This document shows positions 1 to 8,505 of a DNA stretch of 64,000 nt, in pieces. The stretch's first letter is position 1. The number at the start of each line of letters is the position of its first letter. Where the stretch lies: contig NZ_BTVP01000007.1 of NCBI RefSeq assembly GCF_045863935.1, forward strand, positions 45,434 to 109,433, read 5' to 3'. The position numbers and the translations under genes are program-made. The DNA comes from Parvibaculum sp045863935 (lineage in GTDB: Bacteria; Pseudomonadota; Alphaproteobacteria; Parvibaculales; Parvibaculaceae). The notes under the pieces were generated by a model. It was not told the DNA's origin, did not search any database, and saw only the letters and a list, made by a program, of their open reading frames with translations.

Positions 1-1515
1 GCACGCGAACTTCAGATGCGCATGGTGATCGAGACGATGCCTTTCGGCATCGCGGTCGCGCTGCGAACCACGGGCGAAATTTTGTTCGTCAACAGCGCTT
101 TCGGTGCCCTGGTGGATGCGGACCGCAGGAAATTGTCAGGCCGTCACATCGCCGAATTTGCCGGTGCAGCGCTCAGCGCGCGCCTGCTGGCAGGGGAAGG
201 TGCGGACAGCCGCCTGGACGGCATTGAGGCGCCATTCACCACGGAAGCGGGAGACGATATCTGGTGCATGGTTTCCGCAGTGGCAATGAGCATGGGCGGA
301 GAACAGCTAACGCTGATCGGATGCTACGATGTGACAGACCGGTATCGCGCCGAGGAAGCACTGCGCAGAAGCGCTGCCAATCTCGCTGCAGCGGAGCGCA
401 TCGCCCATCTGGGAAACTGGCAGCTCAACGTCAGCACCATGGAGATTTCCTGTTCCGACGCGGCCCTCCGTATTCTCGGGGGCAATTCAGAGGACGGGAA
501 GACCACATTGCAGCGTGTCTTGGGACAGGTGCATCCCGCCGATGAACCCCTCTTGCGCCTTGCGGCGCGCACCGCTATCGAGCAAGGGACGCCGTTCCGC
601 ATAACGCATCGCATCTCAACTCCGACCGGCGAAATGCGGTACGTTCGCTGCGAAGCGGAGGCGATCCGCGGACGCAACGGTGAGATCGAGCAGGTGATCG
701 GCACCGTGCTCGACATCACGGATTTGCAGAAGGTGACCGAGGAGTTGCGGACCGCACGCAACAAGGCCGAATATGCGAACCATGCAAAGTCCCAGTTTCT
801 AGCCAATATGAGCCACGAACTGCGGACGCCTCTCAATGCCATCATCGGCTTTTCAGAGCTCATGGCCACCGACGTCATGGGCCCGATGGAGACGGCGCAG
901 TACCAAGCCTATGCAAAGGATATTCACGATAGCGGCCTGCATCTCCTTGCCGTCGTGAACGACATTCTCGATCTCAGCAGGATTGAGGTCGGGGTGACGG
1001 AGCTTGAGGAGGCGGAAATAGATATCGAGGATATCTATCACTTCTGCAAAAGAACTGTGGAAGGCAGGGCCAAGGCGGCAAAGTTGGCGCTCATCCAGCA
1101 ATCGGCACCGAACCTTCCGAAACTCAAGGCAGACTTGAGGCTTACGCGGCAAATTCTGCTCAACCTTCTTTCCAATGCCGTCAAGTTCACGCCAGCCGGC
1201 GGCACCGTCTGCCTGGGTGCGGAAATTGCGGCAGACGGCGCACTGGTTCTTTCCGTCGAGGATACGGGGATCGGCATTGCGGCGGAAAACATCGAACGCG
1301 TCACCGAGCCTTTCATGCAGGTGGAGAGCCATCTCTCCCGCCGTTTCGACGGTGTGGGCCTGGGCCTCGCACTCACAAAACAATTTGCCGAGCTACACGG
1401 TGCCAAGTTTTCGATTATGAGCGCCGAAGGCAAGGGAACGCGCGTTGAAGTCGCCTTCCCCGCATCACGAACGCTGACGACCGATGAGCCGCGCCTGTCG
1501 GCAGTTGGCATGTAG
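1..1515 (+). CDS. PAS-domain sensor histidine kinase (5' end outside window)
   Basis: The reading frame is open from base 1; the first in-window ATG is at 16, so the N-terminus is probably missing. The visible part has a PAS-like region (about residues 5-105 from that ATG), a second PAS/PAC (about 115-240), a HisKA H-box (SHELRTPLNAIIGF, His near 267) and a HATPase domain with an N-box (LLNLLSNAVKFTP) and G-boxes (DTGIGI, GVGLGLAL). This is a classical autophosphorylating kinase. No membrane segment is visible in this part. It ends about 120 bases before cheA on the same strand, across an AT-rich gap, so it is probably a separate transcription unit. The cognate regulator is unknown. Confidence 0.88.
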   Translation, partial: ARELQMRMVIETMPFGIAVALRTTGEILFVNSAFGALVDADRRKLSGRHIAEFAGAALSARLLAGEGADSRLDGIEAPFTTEAGDDIWCMVSAVAMSMGGEQLTLIGCYDVTDRYRAEEALRRSAANLAAAERIAHLGNWQLNVSTMEISCSDAALRILGGNSEDGKTTLQRVLGQVHPADEPLLRLAARTAIEQGTPFRITHRISTPTGEMRYVRCEAEAIRGRNGEIEQVIGTVLDITDLQKVTEELRTARNKAEYANHAKSQFLANMSHELRTPLNAIIGFSELMATDVMGPMETAQYQAYAKDIHDSGLHLLAVVNDILDLSRIEVGVTELEEAEIDIEDIYHFCKRTVEGRAKAAKLALIQQSAPNLPKLKADLRLTRQILLNLLSNAVKFTPAGGTVCLGAEIAADGALVLSVEDTGIGIAAENIERVTEPFMQVESHLSRRFDGVGLGLALTKQFAELHGAKFSIMSAEGKGTRVEVAFPASRTLTTDEPRLSAVGM

Positions 1516-1637
1516 TCCCAGTCGTCGTGCCTCAAAGTATTTATAAAGTAATAATAATAATATTCTACGTATTTACCAACAATTAGTCTCAATTCACTAG
1601 CCTGTTTTCAAATAAATGTGGAAATGGGTTAGTCGAC
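1516..1637. other. AT-rich intergenic gap before cheA
   Basis: This 122-base gap has a conspicuously AT-rich stretch (about 1537-1575, including short TAA repeats) in a GC-rich neighbourhood. It most likely holds the promoter of the chemotaxis operon, but I cannot assign -35 and -10 boxes with confidence. Confidence 0.35.
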
Positions 1638-4568
1638 ATGGACGATCTTCTCAAGGATTTTCTCGCTGAGACCTGCGAGGCGCTTGATGTGCTGGACAGC
1701 GAAATCGTCGAGCTGGAGCAGCGGCCCGGCGATCCCGCGCTTCTCGGCAGCATCTTCCGCGTCATGCACACCATCAAAGGCACATGCGGCTTCCTGGGGC
1801 TTCCCCGGCTTGAAGCCGTGGCGCACGCGGCGGAGGACGTGCTTGGCCGCGTCCGCGACGGCGAACTTGCGGTCTCTCACGACGTGATATCGCAGGTGCT
1901 GGTGGCGCTCGACCGCATCAAGGAACTCGTCGCCTCTCTCAGCAAGACGGGCAGCGAGCCCGCGGGCGAGGATCGCGAGGTCATCGACGCGTTGAGACGC
2001 ATCGCGAGCGGCGAGGCAAACGCTCCGGCCAGCACCCCCACCCCCGAAAAGAAGGGAACGATGTTCGAGCGTGCCGGCACGGCATCGGGCATCGACACCG
2101 CCTGCGAACTTGCCTGCGCGGGCTTCGCGGCGAAGTCCGCCGAAGGAGCCGCGCTGGAACCTGAACTTCTGAAGCTGCAATTCGCGCTTACCAAGGGCTT
2201 CGAGGTGGCGCTCCAGAAGACACCGGGGATCGATGTTGCGGACGTACTGACCTGCCTTGCCGACAATGGCTGGACCGACGAAGACATCTCCCTCCTCGAA
2301 GCGGAAATCGGGCAGGGCTTCCGGTCCCTCGGCGTGGAGGAAGAGGACGTTGCCGCGTTGCTCGCGCTGCTCCATCGCGGCGCGCAGGATGCTCCTCAGG
2401 CCGCGCCAGCGCTGCAGGCGGAGAAAGAGCCCGTGGCAGCGGCACCGGCTGCAACAAGTCCCAGTGCCGAGAAGCACGATGCGGCGGCACAGGGACAGAC
2501 GCAGACCTTGCGGGTCAACATCAATGTTCTCGAAGACCTGATGACGCTGGTGAGCGAACTCGTACTGACGCGCAACCAGCTCCTCCAGATCATGCGCAGC
2601 CATGGCGACAGCCCCTTTGCGGCGCCGTTGCAGCGGCTGAACCAGGTAACGACCGAGCTGCAGGAAAGCGTGATGATGACGCGCATGCAGCCGATCGGGA
2701 ACGCCTGGGGCAAGCTGCCCCGCCTGGTGCGCGATCTCTCGCAGGAAGTCGGCAAGAAGATCGAGCTTGCGATGACGGGTGCCGATACGGAACTCGACCG
2801 GCAGGTTCTGGAGTCGATCCGCGATCCGCTCACGCATATGGTCCGGAACTCCGCCGATCACGGAATCGAGATGGCAGCCGACCGGCTCGCCGCGGGGAAA
2901 CCCGAGCATGGCACGATCGAACTTTCGGCCCGGCATGAAGGCGGGCACATCGTTGTCGTGGTTGCCGACGATGGACGAGGCCTGCCGACCGCGCGGATCA
3001 GAGAGAAAGTGCTGACAAACGGGCTCGCGACGGAGGCCCAGCTCGAGGGCATGAGCGAACAGCAGATTCAGCAGTTCATTTTCAGGCCCGGATTTTCGAC
3101 GGCGGCCGCCGTGACCAGCGTATCGGGCCGCGGCGTGGGCATGGACGTCGTTCGGAACAACATCGAGAAGATTGGCGGGATCATCGAGTTTCAGTCGACA
3201 GAAGGTGTCGGCTCCCGCTTCACCATCAAGATTCCGCTGACGCTCGCAATCGTCTCGGCGCTCATCGTCGAATGCGAGGGTGAGCGCTTTGCCCTGCCGC
3301 AGAACAGCGTTGTGGAACTGGTCCGGATCAATCGCGCCGCGAGCAAAGGGCTCGAGAACATCAATGGACACCCCGTTTACCGCTTGCGCGACCGGTTGCT
3401 GCCGCTCGTCTCGCTGAGCGAGATCCTCGGATTGCCCGAGCCGGAGATCAAATCTCCCATAGACGCGGGCGAGGCCGACAGCATGTATGTTGTCGTGTCG
3501 CAGGTGGGCGCCTTCGTCTTCGGCATCATTGTCGACAAGGTTTTCGACACCGAGGAAATCGTCGTCAAGCCGGTTTCGCGCTGCATGCGTCACATCTCGT
3601 GCTTCTCGGGCACGACAATTCTCGGGGACGGGCGTGTGATCATGATTCTCGATCCCAACGGCCTTGCCTCGGCGGTCTCCGCGTCGCCGCATGCCGAAGC
3701 GGCCGCCCTCGCCGGCAGTGCCGGACGCGGCTCGCGCAGGGATGAGGCCGTTTCGATGCTGGTCTTCGAAGCGCGCGACGGCGGCCCGAAGGCCGTGCCG
3801 CTGTCTCTCGTCGCACGCCTTGAAGAAACGGATCTCGCAACCGCCGAGAAGGCGGGTTCGCTCACCGTGCTGCAATATCGCGGCGGTCTGATGCCGCTCA
3901 TCGACCTCGACGGCAACCCGGCGGAACGCAAAGGCAAGCGGCCGATCCTCGTGTTTGTCGATGGGCAACGCATGCTCGGTCTCGTGGTCGACAGAGTGGT
4001 CGATATCGTGGATGCGCCGCTCGACCTGCAGCTCTCGGGCGGCGGACGGCCCGGCACTCTCGGCAGCGCGATCATCGCGGGGGCCGCAACCGACATCGTC
4101 GATACGGTTCACTATCTGCGCCAGAGCGACACCAACTGGTTCGAGGTCAAGACCGAGAGCCCCTTCGGGGCGGATAGCGAACGAAACGTGCTGCTCGTCG
4201 AAGACAGTGCCTTCTTCCGCAATCTCCTCATCCCCATGCTCACGGTCGCCGGCTACTCGGTGACTGTCGCGGAGCACGCGGAGGCCGCCATTTCGCTCTG
4301 CAAGGAAGGAGGCAACTTCGACGTCATCGTTTCCGATATCGAGATGCCAGGCCTTTCCGGGTTCGACCTCGTGCGCCAGCTCCGTGCCGACGAGAGGATG
4401 AGCGCCGTGCCCATCGTCGCTCTCTCCTCCCACGCCAACCCGAAAGACATTGCACGCGGAAGGGAGGCTGGCTTCACCGACTATGTGACGAAGCTCGACC
4501 CCACGGCGCTGCTAAACGTTCTCTCTCGCGCGCACACCGAAGAGAATCGCAAGGAGGACGCAGCATGA
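1638..4568 (+). CDS. cheA: Hybrid chemotaxis histidine kinase CheA with C-terminal receiver
   Basis: CheA (976 aa) phosphorylates CheY and CheB in response to chemoreceptor state. Domains in order: P1 Hpt (1-105, phospho-acceptor His44 in MHTIKGT); a long Ala/Pro-rich linker without a clear P2; P3 dimerisation (about 287-350); HATPase (about 350-540, N-box HMVRNSADHG, G-box GRGVGMDVV); a CheW-like domain (about 545-680); a second, more divergent CheW-like domain (about 700-830); and a receiver (about 855-970, Asp900 in SDIEMPG). The fused receiver and doubled CheW-like module distinguish it from E. coli CheA. Its last four bases overlap the cheW start (ATGA), so the two are translationally coupled. 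Confidence 0.95.
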   Translation: MDDLLKDFLAETCEALDVLDSEIVELEQRPGDPALLGSIFRVMHTIKGTCGFLGLPRLEAVAHAAEDVLGRVRDGELAVSHDVISQVLVALDRIKELVASLSKTGSEPAGEDREVIDALRRIASGEANAPASTPTPEKKGTMFERAGTASGIDTACELACAGFAAKSAEGAALEPELLKLQFALTKGFEVALQKTPGIDVADVLTCLADNGWTDEDISLLEAEIGQGFRSLGVEEEDVAALLALLHRGAQDAPQAAPALQAEKEPVAAAPAATSPSAEKHDAAAQGQTQTLRVNINVLEDLMTLVSELVLTRNQLLQIMRSHGDSPFAAPLQRLNQVTTELQESVMMTRMQPIGNAWGKLPRLVRDLSQEVGKKIELAMTGADTELDRQVLESIRDPLTHMVRNSADHGIEMAADRLAAGKPEHGTIELSARHEGGHIVVVVADDGRGLPTARIREKVLTNGLATEAQLEGMSEQQIQQFIFRPGFSTAAAVTSVSGRGVGMDVVRNNIEKIGGIIEFQSTEGVGSRFTIKIPLTLAIVSALIVECEGERFALPQNSVVELVRINRAASKGLENINGHPVYRLRDRLLPLVSLSEILGLPEPEIKSPIDAGEADSMYVVVSQVGAFVFGIIVDKVFDTEEIVVKPVSRCMRHISCFSGTTILGDGRVIMILDPNGLASAVSASPHAEAAALAGSAGRGSRRDEAVSMLVFEARDGGPKAVPLSLVARLEETDLATAEKAGSLTVLQYRGGLMPLIDLDGNPAERKGKRPILVFVDGQRMLGLVVDRVVDIVDAPLDLQLSGGGRPGTLGSAIIAGAATDIVDTVHYLRQSDTNWFEVKTESPFGADSERNVLLVEDSAFFRNLLIPMLTVAGYSVTVAEHAEAAISLCKEGGNFDVIVSDIEMPGLSGFDLVRQLRADERMSAVPIVALSSHANPKDIARGREAGFTDYVTKLDPTALLNVLSRAHTEENRKEDAA

Positions 4569-5059
4569 ACACCGCTCTTCACAGGACAGCATCGACCGGC
4601 GCCGTGGAAGCGACGACCGAGGATTATGTGACGATGATTATCGGCGGCCAGAGTTTCGGCATTCCTGTGCTGAACGTCCGAGACGTACTCAGCCCGCAGA
4701 TCATCACCCGTATTCCGCTGGCTGCGCCGGAGATCGCCGGATCTCTCAATCTTCGGGGCCGGATCGTAACGGCAATCAATATGCGAACCCGCCTCGGGCT
4801 GCCCTCGGAGGGCTTCGTTGAACGGGCCATGGCTGTCGTTGTCGAACATGACGACGAGCCATTCAGCCTCCTGGTCGACGAGGTCGGCGAGGTCTTGAGC
4901 GTCCCACTGCGACGACGCGAGAGCGTACCTGCCACGCTTGATGAGCGCTGGCGCGAGGTTTCCCAGGGAATCTATCGCCTTGATGACCGGCTGCTGCTGG
5001 TCTTGAGCGTCACAAGCGTGCTCGGAGCGATTTGCACCGCGCCAGTGCATTTAGCGTAA
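4565..5059 (+). CDS. cheW: Chemotaxis adaptor CheW
   Basis: A 164-aa single CheW domain that couples chemoreceptors to CheA. The family core is visible: an N-terminal beta segment (YVTMIIGGQSFGIPVLNVRDV), the LNLRGRIVTAINMR segment, and a LLVDEVGEVL segment typical of the second subdomain. The start overlaps the cheA stop by four bases, and cheY follows after 13 bases with a good ribosome site (GGAGG), so it lies inside the che operon. No methyl-accepting receptor gene is in the window, so the receptors it serves are encoded elsewhere. Confidence 0.95.
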   Translation: MNTALHRTASTGAVEATTEDYVTMIIGGQSFGIPVLNVRDVLSPQIITRIPLAAPEIAGSLNLRGRIVTAINMRTRLGLPSEGFVERAMAVVVEHDDEPFSLLVDEVGEVLSVPLRRRESVPATLDERWREVSQGIYRLDDRLLLVLSVTSVLGAICTAPVHLA

Positions 5060-5072
5060 CGGAGGAACAACA

Positions 5073-5459
5073 ATGGCCGTCGACATGAAAATGCCGATCC
5101 TGATCGTGGACGACTACAAGACGATGCTACGGATCGTGAGGAACCTGCTGAGCAAGCTCGGTTTCTCCGACATAGACGAGGCAACCGACGGGACGGACGC
5201 GCTGGAGAAGCTCAAGGGCCGCCGCTACGGGCTCATCATCTCGGACTGGAACATGCAGCCGATGACGGGCTACGAACTGCTCCAGAAGGTGCGTGCCAAC
5301 GACAGCACAAAGTCGTTGCCGTTCGTGATGGTGACCGCGGAATCGAAAGTCGAGAACGTCATCGCAGCGCGCAAGGCCGGCGTCAACAACTACATCATCA
5401 AGCCGTTCAGCGCTGAAGTTCTGAAGGCGAAGCTCAAGACGGTGCTGGGGGATTTCTGA
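5073..5459 (+). CDS. cheY: Chemotaxis response regulator CheY
   Basis: A 128-aa stand-alone receiver domain. It shows the acidic pair near the N-terminus (VDDYKT), the phospho-acceptor Asp58 (SDWNMQPMTG), the Thr of strand 4 (MVTAES) and the invariant Lys in YIIKPFSAE. The SDWNMQPM context is the classic CheY signature rather than that of a DNA-binding regulator. Phospho-CheY is expected to bind the flagellar switch; no flagellar genes are in the window. Its stop overlaps the next start by one base (TGATG), coupling it to the CheZ-like phosphatase. Confidence 0.95.
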   Translation: MAVDMKMPILIVDDYKTMLRIVRNLLSKLGFSDIDEATDGTDALEKLKGRRYGLIISDWNMQPMTGYELLQKVRANDSTKSLPFVMVTAESKVENVIAARKAGVNNYIIKPFSAEVLKAKLKTVLGDF

Positions 5460-5974
5460 TGGCGGGCAAAGGGAAACTCGATCTGGTCGAGCGCCTGACC
5501 AACGAATGCATCGATGTGTGCCAGGCGGTACTTCGCGGGCGGAAGTACCTTGCGCCGCTTCTCGATCCCTCCTTTCGCGCGCACAAGCTGCAGCGCGCTC
5601 TCAACGAGCAAAAAGCCGCTGTCGGCGAAATGGAGATGGCGGTCGACCGCATCATGACGGCAGTGGAGAAGATGTCCGAGATCGATTTCGCCGACAGCGG
5701 CGATGCCGCACGGCGCGTGGCCGAATGTTGCGACGAGATTGTGGAAGCCTGCTGCTTCCAGGACATAACCGGCCAACGCATGTCTCAGGTGAATGAGGCA
5801 CTGAGTGCCATTGAGGACACACTTACCTTTCTGTCGGACGGCCCCGCCGAAGCCGCTCGTCCGGAGGACCAGACACTGCTTAACGGTCCAGCGCTGCCCG
5901 GCGGCGGCATGGAGCAGGATGCCGTGGACAGAATTCTCGCGGACGACAAGGGAAAGCAAGAAGCACAGGGATGA
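5459..5974 (+). CDS. cheZ: CheZ-like CheY-P phosphatase
   Basis: A 171-aa, largely helical protein. The diagnostic segment is ACCFQDITGQRMSQV near residues 98-112, matching the CheZ active-site helix (FQDLTGQ) whose Gln inserts into the CheY active site. CheZ dephosphorylates phospho-CheY. It starts on the last base of cheY and ends in an ATGA overlap with cheB, so it is embedded in the operon. The N-terminal half (coiled helices up to about residue 90) is poorly conserved with E. coli CheZ, and the C-terminus lacks an obvious CheY-binding helix, so I call it CheZ-like. Confidence 0.85.
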   Translation: MAGKGKLDLVERLTNECIDVCQAVLRGRKYLAPLLDPSFRAHKLQRALNEQKAAVGEMEMAVDRIMTAVEKMSEIDFADSGDAARRVAECCDEIVEACCFQDITGQRMSQVNEALSAIEDTLTFLSDGPAEAARPEDQTLLNGPALPGGGMEQDAVDRILADDKGKQEAQG

Positions 5975-7101
5975 GTAAAGATTCAGTCGTAAGTCGCAGC
6001 TTGAAGCCGCAGCATCCATGCCGGGTGATGGTCGTGGACGATTCCGCCGTTGCCCGGGGGATCGTTACCAGAACGTTACAGGAGGAGACAGGCATCAAAG
6101 TCGTTGCCTCAGTATCCAACGGCCTGATGGCGCTGAAGGCGATCGAAAAACAGGAAATCGATATCGTCATTCTCGATATCGAAATGCCGGAACTCGACGG
6201 GCTCGCAGCGCTTCCCCGCTTGCTGGAAATGCAGCCGGATCTGAAAGTGATCATGGTTTCGTCTGCCAGCCAGCGCGACGCCGACATATCGCTAAAGACG
6301 ATGGCCATGGGCGCCGCAGATTATGTCGCGAAGCCGAAGGCGGGACTCGGTGGCGCAGACAGTTTTCGCACCGAACTCCTGAGCAAGGTCAGGGCGCATA
6401 GCGCTTGCGTCTCGGAAGCGCCGAGGAAGAAGTCCGAGACAGCGCAACCTCGACTGGAGGCGAAGGTTCCAGTCAAATCGCCTGCAACAATCACACGAGC
6501 CGCGCGCAAGCTCTCCCGCCCCGCCGCGATCGCCATTGGCTCCTCGACCGGCGGCCCGCAGGCGCTTGCGGAAGTGCTCAAGGACATCGACCCCGTCCTC
6601 AGACAGCCCATTCTCGTGACACAGCACATGCCCGCAACTTTCACGGCGCTCCTCGCCGAGCATATGACGCGCTACTCAGGCCGCCTTGCGGCCGAGGCGC
6701 GGGACGGCGAGCCGCTTGAGGAAGGGCGTATCTACATTGCACCGGGCGGCAAGCACATGCTGGTGGAACCGCGAGCGGCCGGCGGCGTAATCCTCCGCCT
6801 CGACGACGGACCGCCCGAGAATTCGTGCAAGCCTGCCGTCGATCCCATGCTCCGAAGCCTCGCCCGGCATTTCAAGGAACGGCTGCTTGCCGTGATCCTG
6901 ACGGGAATGGGAAGTGACGGATTGAAGGGAGGGCAAGTCGTACTCGAAGAAGGCGGACGCGTGCTTGCACAGGACCGCGAGAGCAGTGTCGTTTGGGGGA
7001 TGCCGGGCGCTGTGGCGCAGGCAGGCATCTGCGAAGAAATCCTGCCCCTGCGGCAGATAGGACCGGCGATCTTGCGGATCGCCACGGGAGAAGGAAAATG
7101 A
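5971..7101 (+). CDS. cheB: Chemotaxis methylesterase/glutamine deamidase CheB
   Basis: A 376-aa two-domain CheB: N-terminal receiver (about 15-135, Asp69 in LDIEMPELDG) and C-terminal methylesterase (about 180-370). The catalytic Ser lies in GSSTGGPQ (about 192), the His in TQHMPATF and the Asp in the GMGSDGLKGG region. It removes methyl groups from receptor glutamates during adaptation, opposing CheR, and is activated by CheA phosphorylation. The start overlaps the cheZ-like stop (ATGA), and its stop overlaps the cheR start region by four bases. Confidence 0.95.
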   Translation: MSKDSVVSRSLKPQHPCRVMVVDDSAVARGIVTRTLQEETGIKVVASVSNGLMALKAIEKQEIDIVILDIEMPELDGLAALPRLLEMQPDLKVIMVSSASQRDADISLKTMAMGAADYVAKPKAGLGGADSFRTELLSKVRAHSACVSEAPRKKSETAQPRLEAKVPVKSPATITRAARKLSRPAAIAIGSSTGGPQALAEVLKDIDPVLRQPILVTQHMPATFTALLAEHMTRYSGRLAAEARDGEPLEEGRIYIAPGGKHMLVEPRAAGGVILRLDDGPPENSCKPAVDPMLRSLARHFKERLLAVILTGMGSDGLKGGQVVLEEGGRVLAQDRESSVVWGMPGAVAQAGICEEILPLRQIGPAILRIATGEGK

Positions 7102-7916
7102 ACAATCTCGAATTCGACTATCTGAAGCAGGTTCTCTACGAACGGTCCGGCCTCGTCGTCACGCCGGAGAAGGGATACCTCATAGAGAGCCGCCTTGCGC
7201 CGCTTGCCCGGCACAGCGGGCTGGATAGCGTCGGTCTATTCATCGAAAAAGCGCGGCGGACGCGCGACGAGGTGATGCTGAAGCAGATCGTCGACGCGAT
7301 GACAACCAATGAAACGCTCTTCTTCCGCGATGCCTGGCCTTTCGAGCGCCTGCGCAAGAGCCTTCTGCCCGACGTCATGGCGATGGCGAAAACGTCGCGC
7401 CGGATCAAGATATGGAGTGCGGCATGCTCGAGCGGACAGGAGCCCTATTCTCTTGCCATGACGATGGCTGAAATGGGTACCGCGCTGGCCGGGTGGACAA
7501 TCGAAATCCTCGCCACTGACATCTCGGAGGCCATGCTTGCCAGGGCGCAGGAGGGCCGCTACTCGCTCTTTGAGGTTTCGCGCGGGCTTCCCGATTCCAT
7601 GCTGGAAAAGTACTTCAAGCCTGACGGTAACGGATTCCGGGTGAAGGACAGCCTGAGAGAGATGATCGAGTTCCGGCACTACAACCTGCTGGAGGAACCT
7701 TCCACAAGCGGAATCGGCCCCGTCGACATCATCTTCTGCCGCAACGTTCTCATCTACTTCGACGAGGCGACGCGGAAGCGCGTCTTCACGGGGCTCGCCA
7801 AAGTCCTGCGCCCGTGGGGCTATCTTTGCCTCGGCGGTGCAGAAACGGTGGTGGGCATTTCCGATGCGTTTCGCGTTCTTCCGGGGGAGCGAGGCCTTTT
7901 CGGCCTCGCCAAATAG
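7098..7916 (+). CDS. cheR: Chemotaxis protein methyltransferase CheR
   Basis: I choose the ATG at 7098 (MNNLEFDYLKQ), which overlaps the cheB stop and follows a GGAG ribosome site, giving 272 aa, the usual CheR length. It has the N-terminal all-helical CheR_N domain and a Rossmann SAM-binding domain with WSAACSSGQEPYSLAM, followed by FCRNVLIYFD near residue 215. It methylates chemoreceptor glutamates using S-adenosylmethionine. It closes the recognisable che operon; a DUF454 gene follows closely. Confidence 0.95.
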   Translation: MNNLEFDYLKQVLYERSGLVVTPEKGYLIESRLAPLARHSGLDSVGLFIEKARRTRDEVMLKQIVDAMTTNETLFFRDAWPFERLRKSLLPDVMAMAKTSRRIKIWSAACSSGQEPYSLAMTMAEMGTALAGWTIEILATDISEAMLARAQEGRYSLFEVSRGLPDSMLEKYFKPDGNGFRVKDSLREMIEFRHYNLLEEPSTSGIGPVDIIFCRNVLIYFDEATRKRVFTGLAKVLRPWGYLCLGGAETVVGISDAFRVLPGERGLFGLAK

Positions 7917-8066
7917 ATGCCAGAGCGCGGCGCCATGCGCGGCAGATCGTCCCCCGGTCAACCGGTGGAATATTCCGCGTTGCGCCAGCTTTCAAAGGCC
8001 GCTTTATTGCAGAGACCCGCTCCCGGTATCCGCAGCTTGGCCGGAAAGGACGCGGCGGAGAATCCA

Positions 8067-8420
8067 TTGTCCAGAACGCTTTATCAAATTGGCGGATTTC
8101 TCGCGCTCGGACTGGGCGGGGTCGGCATCGTGCTTCCGCTTCTGCCAACGGTCCCCTTTCTCATCCTGGCTGCCTATTGTTTTGCCCGCAGCGACGAGAC
8201 GCTCGAGCGGTGGCTTGTCGAGCATCCGACTTTCGGCAGTCACATCCGATCGTGGCGCGAACGGGGGGCCATCTCCCGAAAGGGAAAGCGCGCGGCCCTG
8301 GCCGCCTTCGCCGCAAGCGCCCTCATCGCGCTGCTTTTCGTATCCCTGCCCTATTCTCTGATGCCACTGGCGGCCGCACTTATCGGCGGGACATGGATAT
8401 GGACACGTCCCGACGCGTAA
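8067..8420 (+). CDS. DUF454/YbaN-family inner membrane protein
   Basis: A small membrane protein of the YbaN (DUF454) family. It has the family signature LGGVGIVLPLLPTVPFLILAAYCFARS followed by a conserved WL..HP.FG...R.W motif and two C-terminal hydrophobic helices. Function is unknown. I favour the TTG at 8067 (117 aa), which has a GGAG site six bases upstream and matches the family length. The frame also stays open from an ATG at 7917 directly after the cheR stop (167 aa), but that extension has a composition unlike a protein N-terminus. It ends at a hairpin shared with the convergent aldehyde dehydrogenase gene. Confidence 0.72.
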   Translation: MSRTLYQIGGFLALGLGGVGIVLPLLPTVPFLILAAYCFARSDETLERWLVEHPTFGSHIRSWRERGAISRKGKRAALAAFAASALIALLFVSLPYSLMPLAAALIGGTWIWTRPDA

Positions 8421-8445
8421 ACCCGAACTTCCACGCCGCGCGTAG

Positions 8446-8482
8446 CAAAAAAAGGCCGCCTCCCGTTCCGGGAGACGGCCTC
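8446..8482. terminator. Intrinsic terminator between convergent genes
   Basis: A strong stem (GGCCGCCTCCCG, short loop, CGGGAGACGGCC; about 8454-8480) is preceded on the plus strand by seven A residues, which read as a U-run after the hairpin on the minus strand. It best serves the aldehyde dehydrogenase gene, and may also stop transcription leaving the che operon. Confidence 0.8.
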
Positions 8483-8505
8483 CAGTTTAGCAATGAACGC
8501 GACGA

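Noticed and set aside
1541..1575. TAA-rich microsatellite before cheA
   Set aside because: Only a few imperfect units; more simply explained as an AT-rich promoter region.
1629..4433. A 934-codon open frame antisense to cheA
   Set aside because: It is a shadow of cheA's GC-rich codon bias; it has Arg/His/Asp-rich low-complexity content and no domain, while the opposite strand encodes an unmistakable CheA.
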